This document shows, piece by piece, positions 5,508-7,912 of a stretch of 7,912 bases of DNA; the stretch's first letter is position 1, and each line of letters starts with the position of its first letter. The stretch comes from Planctomycetota bacterium (GTDB lineage Bacteria; Planctomycetota; PUPC01; DSUN01): the NCBI GenBank assembly GCA_016872875.1, contig VGYW01000385.1:1-7912 (forward strand). The letters are read 5' to 3'. The position numbers and the translations under genes are program-made. The notes beneath the pieces are model-generated. The model had not been told where the DNA came from. It ran no database searches and saw nothing but the letters and a program-made list of their open reading frames with translations.

Positions 5508-6518
5508 GGATGAAGCCTCATCGGTCCACCTTCGGGCCTCGGCCCGCCCGCTGGGGTCCCAGGGCAGCCAGGGCACTCGGCGCTTCCAGGCGCGCATGAG
5601 GGGCCTTCGGAGTGCCGCGGGGAGAAGGCTGGCGGCGAGGCCGGCCCAGGCGTGTGGGTCGCCCGGCCCGTTGGCAATCGCGCGGCGGAAGCAACTGCGC
5701 GCTGAGCGCGTCTCGCCGAGCGCCAACAGGTTGAGGGCCTGGTTGCGGTCCAGGCGATGAAGCCCGCGCCGCCGCGCGGCGCGCAGGCCAGGGGGGTCGC
5801 CGGGCTCCAGCGCGGTTTCGAGGACTCGGCGTGCGCCGAGGTAGGCTTTTTCGAGGTGCTTGGTGAGCGCGCCTGGGTGGACGCGGTGGCGGACGAGGAT
5901 GCGCGGGACAGCGGCGAAGTCGTAGCGGCGCGCGAGCCGCAGCCAGAGGTGCCAGTCCTCGGCCCACACCATGTCCTCGGGCAGGTAGCCGCAGGCCTCG
6001 AAGCACTGGCGGCGGACCACGGCAGCCGAGGTCGGGCAGTGGTTGCGGAGGAGGAAGTCCTTGAAGACCCGCCCGACCGGCTTCGGGGCCTGCGCGGTCG
6101 GCAGCGGCCGCCCCTCGGAGTCCATGCGCTCGGCGTGGCAATAGACCAGGCCCACAGGCGGGACGCCTGTGCCACCAAACAAAGGCACCTGCTCGGCGAG
6201 CTTGTCGGGCAGCCAGAGGTCGTCGGAGTCGAGGAAGGCGATGAGCTCGCCGCGTGCCTCGCGGATGCCGCGGTTGCGCGCGGCCGAAGGGCCGGCGTTG
6301 GCCTGGCGGATGACGCGCACGGGACACAGGCGGGACGCCTGTGCCACCTCTGAGGCGAAGGTCTCCGCCAGGGCCGCCGTGCCATCGGTCGAGCCGTCAT
6401 CCACCACGATCACCTCGAGGTCGCGATAGGTCTGGGCGAGGACGGACTGAAGCGTCTCGCGCAGGTAGCGCTCGGCGTTGAAGGCGGGGATGATGACGCT
6501 TACTCTGGGCAAGAGCAA
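5493..6518 (-). CDS. GT2-family glycosyltransferase
   Basis: The 341-residue protein starts LPRVSVIIPAFNAERYL and has VVDDGSTDGT at 38-47, AARNRGI at 79-85, the FLDSDD metal-binding motif (Asp97, Asp99) and WAEDWHLWLRLA at 185-196 with the Glu-Asp pair expected of the catalytic base region. The C-terminal part (RSARSCFRRAIANGPGDPHAW, about 271-291, shown here in outline) resembles a single TPR-like helix pair, seen behind many GT2 domains. It should add a sugar to a lipid-linked or surface glycan. The in-frame start is TTG at 6516-6518, as a TAG stands four codons above; AGGA lies about 10 bases upstream. Two family B repeats are translated inside the domain, at about 59-67 (AQASRLCPV) and 115-122 (GGTGVPPV). 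The final SSISDL and stop come from a family A repeat. Confidence 0.89.
   Translation of the reverse strand: MLLPRVSVIIPAFNAERYLRETLQSVLAQTYRDLEVIVVDDGSTDGTAALAETFASEVAQASRLCPVRVIRQANAGPSAARNRGIREARGELIAFLDSDDLWLPDKLAEQVPLFGGTGVPPVGLVYCHAERMDSEGRPLPTAQAPKPVGRVFKDFLLRNHCPTSAAVVRRQCFEACGYLPEDMVWAEDWHLWLRLARRYDFAAVPRILVRHRVHPGALTKHLEKAYLGARRVLETALEPGDPPGLRAARRRGLHRLDRNQALNLLALGETRSARSCFRRAIANGPGDPHAWAGLAASLLPAALRRPLMRAWKRRVPWLPWDPSGRAEARRWTDEASSISDL
6151..6176. repeat. Family B palindrome in GT2 gene, copy 1
   Basis: CACAGGCGGGACGCCTGTG is a palindrome with a GGGAC-like centre, followed by CCACC. In the gene it is read as GGTGVPPVG. It shares 24 identical bases with the copy at 6323-6348. Confidence 0.85.
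6323..6348. repeat. Family B palindrome in GT2 gene, copy 2
   Basis: The same DNA and orientation as 6151-6176, but read in a different frame as VAQASRLCPV. It lies between the VVDDGSTDGT motif and the AARNRGI motif, where GT2 proteins vary in length. Confidence 0.85.
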
Positions 6519-6549
6519 CCATCCGTCCTAGAGGCCGGCGACGCAGAAT

Positions 6550-6640
6550 GGGGGGATGAATGGATGTTTGGATGAATGGACGAATGCAGGAGTCGCCTGG
6601 TCTGACATTCATCCACCCATCCAGTCATCCAATCATCCTC
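6550..6640. repeat. Family C GGATGAATGGATG-type inverted pair
   Basis: The left arm (6550-6585) has GGATGAATGGATG units and the right arm (6606-6640) has CATTCATCC/CATCC units inverted. The centre includes GTCTGACA, as in the element at 3283-3355. The right arm supplies the TGA stop of the deacetylase at 6633-6635. The left arm ends about 30 bp upstream of the TTG start of the next gene. Confidence 0.86.
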
Positions 6641-7724
6641 CTCGCTGGCGCGCCAAACGGCCGAGTTGGAGGCCAAAGACTGAGGGCGAGAAGCGCGCGA
6701 AGGCGCCGCGATAGCCGCCGGCCCAGACGCCGACGCGGGGCAGGCGAAACGGGTCGCTGCCGGGAAGAACGGGGCCGCTCGTCGTGGTGAAGGCGGCCTC
6801 GTAGCCGGCCTCCTGCACAAGGTCGAGGACGTCGCGGCTGTGGCTCCCGGCGGGATAGGCGAGGAGGCGCACAGGCTGGAAGCCTGTGCCACCGCCCAGC
6901 TCGCGCTCGATGGCCTGCCTGGATTGCTCGAGCTCTGCGTAGGCTCGTTCCGCGGGCACGTTGGCGAGGCGGGCGTGGGACACGGTGTGGGAGCCGACCT
7001 CCATGCCCGCGGCGTGGAGCTCGCGCACCTGGTCCCAGCTCATGGGGCGATAGGGGGCGGGGTCGGCAACGTCGGCGCCGAGTGCGGCGGCGATGCGCTC
7101 GACCAGGGCGTCGGTCTCCTCCGGCCCGAGCGTGAGGGCGCCCAGGGCCTTGGCGAGCGCGCTCTCCAGCCTCGCGGCGCCGGCCGGGGTCCTTAGGTCG
7201 GCGGCGGCGAGTGCTGCCGCGAGCGGCTGGGGCAGGTCCTCGTAGTCCACCGGCCGCGCGCCGAGTGCGGCTGCCTGGCGAATGTAGTCGTGCAGCCTGT
7301 CCCACCACATGACCTTATCCGTGCCGATCCAGCCTGTGGTGACGAAGAAGGTGGCCCGCAGGCCGTAGAGCCTGAGCAGGGGAAGCGCCTGCGAGCAGTT
7401 GTCCTCGTAGCCGTCGTCGAAGGTGATGGCTACGGCGTTCCAGGGGAGGGGTCTGCCCGCGGCGAGGGTGGCGGCGAGCTCGCCCGCCGTCATCACGCTG
7501 GCCCGCGCGCGGAGGAAGCGAAGGTGCTCCTCGAACTCGGCGGCGGGCAAGGCCAGAGGAATTTCTGATTTCTGATTGCTGATTGCTGATTTCAATCGGG
7601 GAGCGGCGATGCGGTGGTAGCGCAGGACGAGGGCGCGGCCGGGGGGGACCATGCGCCAGACCCGAGAGCTCGTTACCAGGAAGGCTGTGGCTTGGCGAGC
7701 GGCGCGCTTCAGGAAGTCAGCCAC
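6633..7724 (-). CDS. CE4/NodB-type polysaccharide deacetylase
   Basis: The 363-residue protein has RYHRI at 35-39, TFDDGY at 101-106 (Asp103, Asp104), GSHTVSH at 244-250 (His246, His250 as metal ligands), LAYPAG at 288-293 and FRLPRVGV at 326-333. These are the NodB catalytic motifs in order, with an extra helical region (about 150-225) between motifs 1 and 2, as also found in the paralogue at 4391. It should deacetylate a glycan. The start is GTG at 7722-7724 with AGGAG seven bases upstream; it overlaps the preceding gene by 16 bp, so the two are co-transcribed. Residues 44-56 (LKSAISNQKSEI) are a translated family A repeat and residues about 278-286 (GGTGFQPVR) a family B repeat directly before motif 3. 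The stop codon is provided by a family C repeat. Confidence 0.9.
   Translation of the reverse strand: MADFLKRAARQATAFLVTSSRVWRMVPPGRALVLRYHRIAAPRLKSAISNQKSEIPLALPAAEFEEHLRFLRARASVMTAGELAATLAAGRPLPWNAVAITFDDGYEDNCSQALPLLRLYGLRATFFVTTGWIGTDKVMWWDRLHDYIRQAAALGARPVDYEDLPQPLAAALAAADLRTPAGAARLESALAKALGALTLGPEETDALVERIAAALGADVADPAPYRPMSWDQVRELHAAGMEVGSHTVSHARLANVPAERAYAELEQSRQAIERELGGGTGFQPVRLLAYPAGSHSRDVLDLVQEAGYEAAFTTTSGPVLPGSDPFRLPRVGVWAGGYRGAFARFSPSVFGLQLGRLARQRGG
6869..6893. repeat. Family B palindrome in a deacetylase gene
   Basis: CACAGGCTGGAAGCCTGTG is a palindrome with a TGGAA centre, followed by CCACC. It is read as GGTGFQPV, only a few residues before the LAYPAG motif. Confidence 0.85.
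7561..7597. repeat. Family A heptamer array in a deacetylase gene
   Basis: Tandem units TTTCTGA, TTTCTGA, TTGCTGA, TTGCTGA are followed by a short inverted remnant (TTTCAATC). It is read in frame as LKSAISNQKSEI near the N-terminus of the deacetylase. Unlike the other family A sites it has almost no second arm. Confidence 0.85.
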
Positions 7725-7912
7725 CAGACGGCTCCTATCACGAGCGCGGCGAGCGCGGCGAGCCCGAGGGGGAGGCCGAGGGCGAAAGCCTTGCTCTTCC
7801 AGCCGGTGCGGAAGTGGTCGCAGCTCCGCTGCCAGGTCCTCACCACGCCGGCGGTGGCCTCGAGCTCCGGCCCATCGAGCAGCTCGGGCCGGGCCTCGAT
7901 GCGGCGGGCGAA
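7709..7912 (-). CDS. C-terminal fragment of an unidentified protein with a terminal membrane helix
   Basis: The frame is open from the window end to a TGA at 7709-7711 and gives 67 residues. It starts FARRIEARPELLDGPELEAT, continues RTWQRSCDHFRTGWKSK, and ends in a hydrophobic stretch of about 22 residues (AFALGLPLGLAALAALVIG, then AVWWL) followed by TS. This is a likely single membrane anchor at the very C-terminus, with positive residues just before it. Nearly all third codon positions are G or C, supporting this frame over the other two, one of which is closed by a stop. It overlaps the deacetylase start by 16 bp, indicating one transcript. I do not recognise the family; the start and the bulk of the protein lie outside the window. 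Confidence 0.7.
   Translation of the reverse strand, partial: FARRIEARPELLDGPELEATAGVVRTWQRSCDHFRTGWKSKAFALGLPLGLAALAALVIGAVWWLTS

Noticed and set aside
6397..6612. ATG at 6520-6522 as start of the GT2 glycosyltransferase
   Set aside because: It is out of frame with the conserved VSVIIPAFN segment; the in-frame candidates are TTG codons at 6516-6518 and 6510-6512.

Overview
The window is GC-rich bacterial DNA with every credible gene on the minus strand. It reads as the middle of a surface-glycan or exopolysaccharide locus. The GC-rich third codon positions, the GTG and TTG starts, the RelE-type toxin-antitoxin pair and the many dispersed repeats read in frame inside genes suggest an uncultured, repeat-rich lineage. 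Planctomycetota or a related group is my guess from memory of similar peptide strings (GTGFQPV, AQASRL, NQKSEIRN); nothing in the window proves it.

Layout in the direction of transcription (high to low coordinates): the C-terminal end of an unidentified protein with a terminal membrane helix (7912-7709); a CE4/NodB polysaccharide deacetylase (7724-6633); a GT2 glycosyltransferase (6518-5493); a second CE4 deacetylase (5431-4391); a class I SAM-dependent methyltransferase (4259-3348); a radical SAM/SPASM protein (3247-2180); a second GT2 glycosyltransferase (2132 or 2078-1155); a RelE/ParE-like toxin and its Phd-like antitoxin (1069-534); and a 5'-truncated second copy of the last glycosyltransferase, running off the window start (497-1). 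The two glycosyltransferases, two deacetylases, methyltransferase and radical SAM enzyme would plausibly build and decorate one glycan, with no pathway identifiable from sequence alone. The toxin-antitoxin pair is an insertion-like passenger with its own near-consensus promoter.

The most striking layer is a set of about a dozen short repeats in four families: (A) heptamer arrays of the type AATCAGA/GGATTGC; (B) a palindrome around CACAGGC-5 nt-GCCTGTG; (C) GGATGAATGGATG-type arrays; (D) GGGCGGGGGCTCTGTCCC-type units. All five gaps between the biosynthetic genes hold an inverted pair of one family. Families A, B and D also sit inside five-of-six style coding frames without breaking them (methyltransferase, GT2 at 5493, both deacetylases), and three genes take their stop codon from a repeat. 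This resembles in principle the Rickettsia palindromic elements, but the sequences are different. No RNA gene, CRISPR array or transposase was seen.
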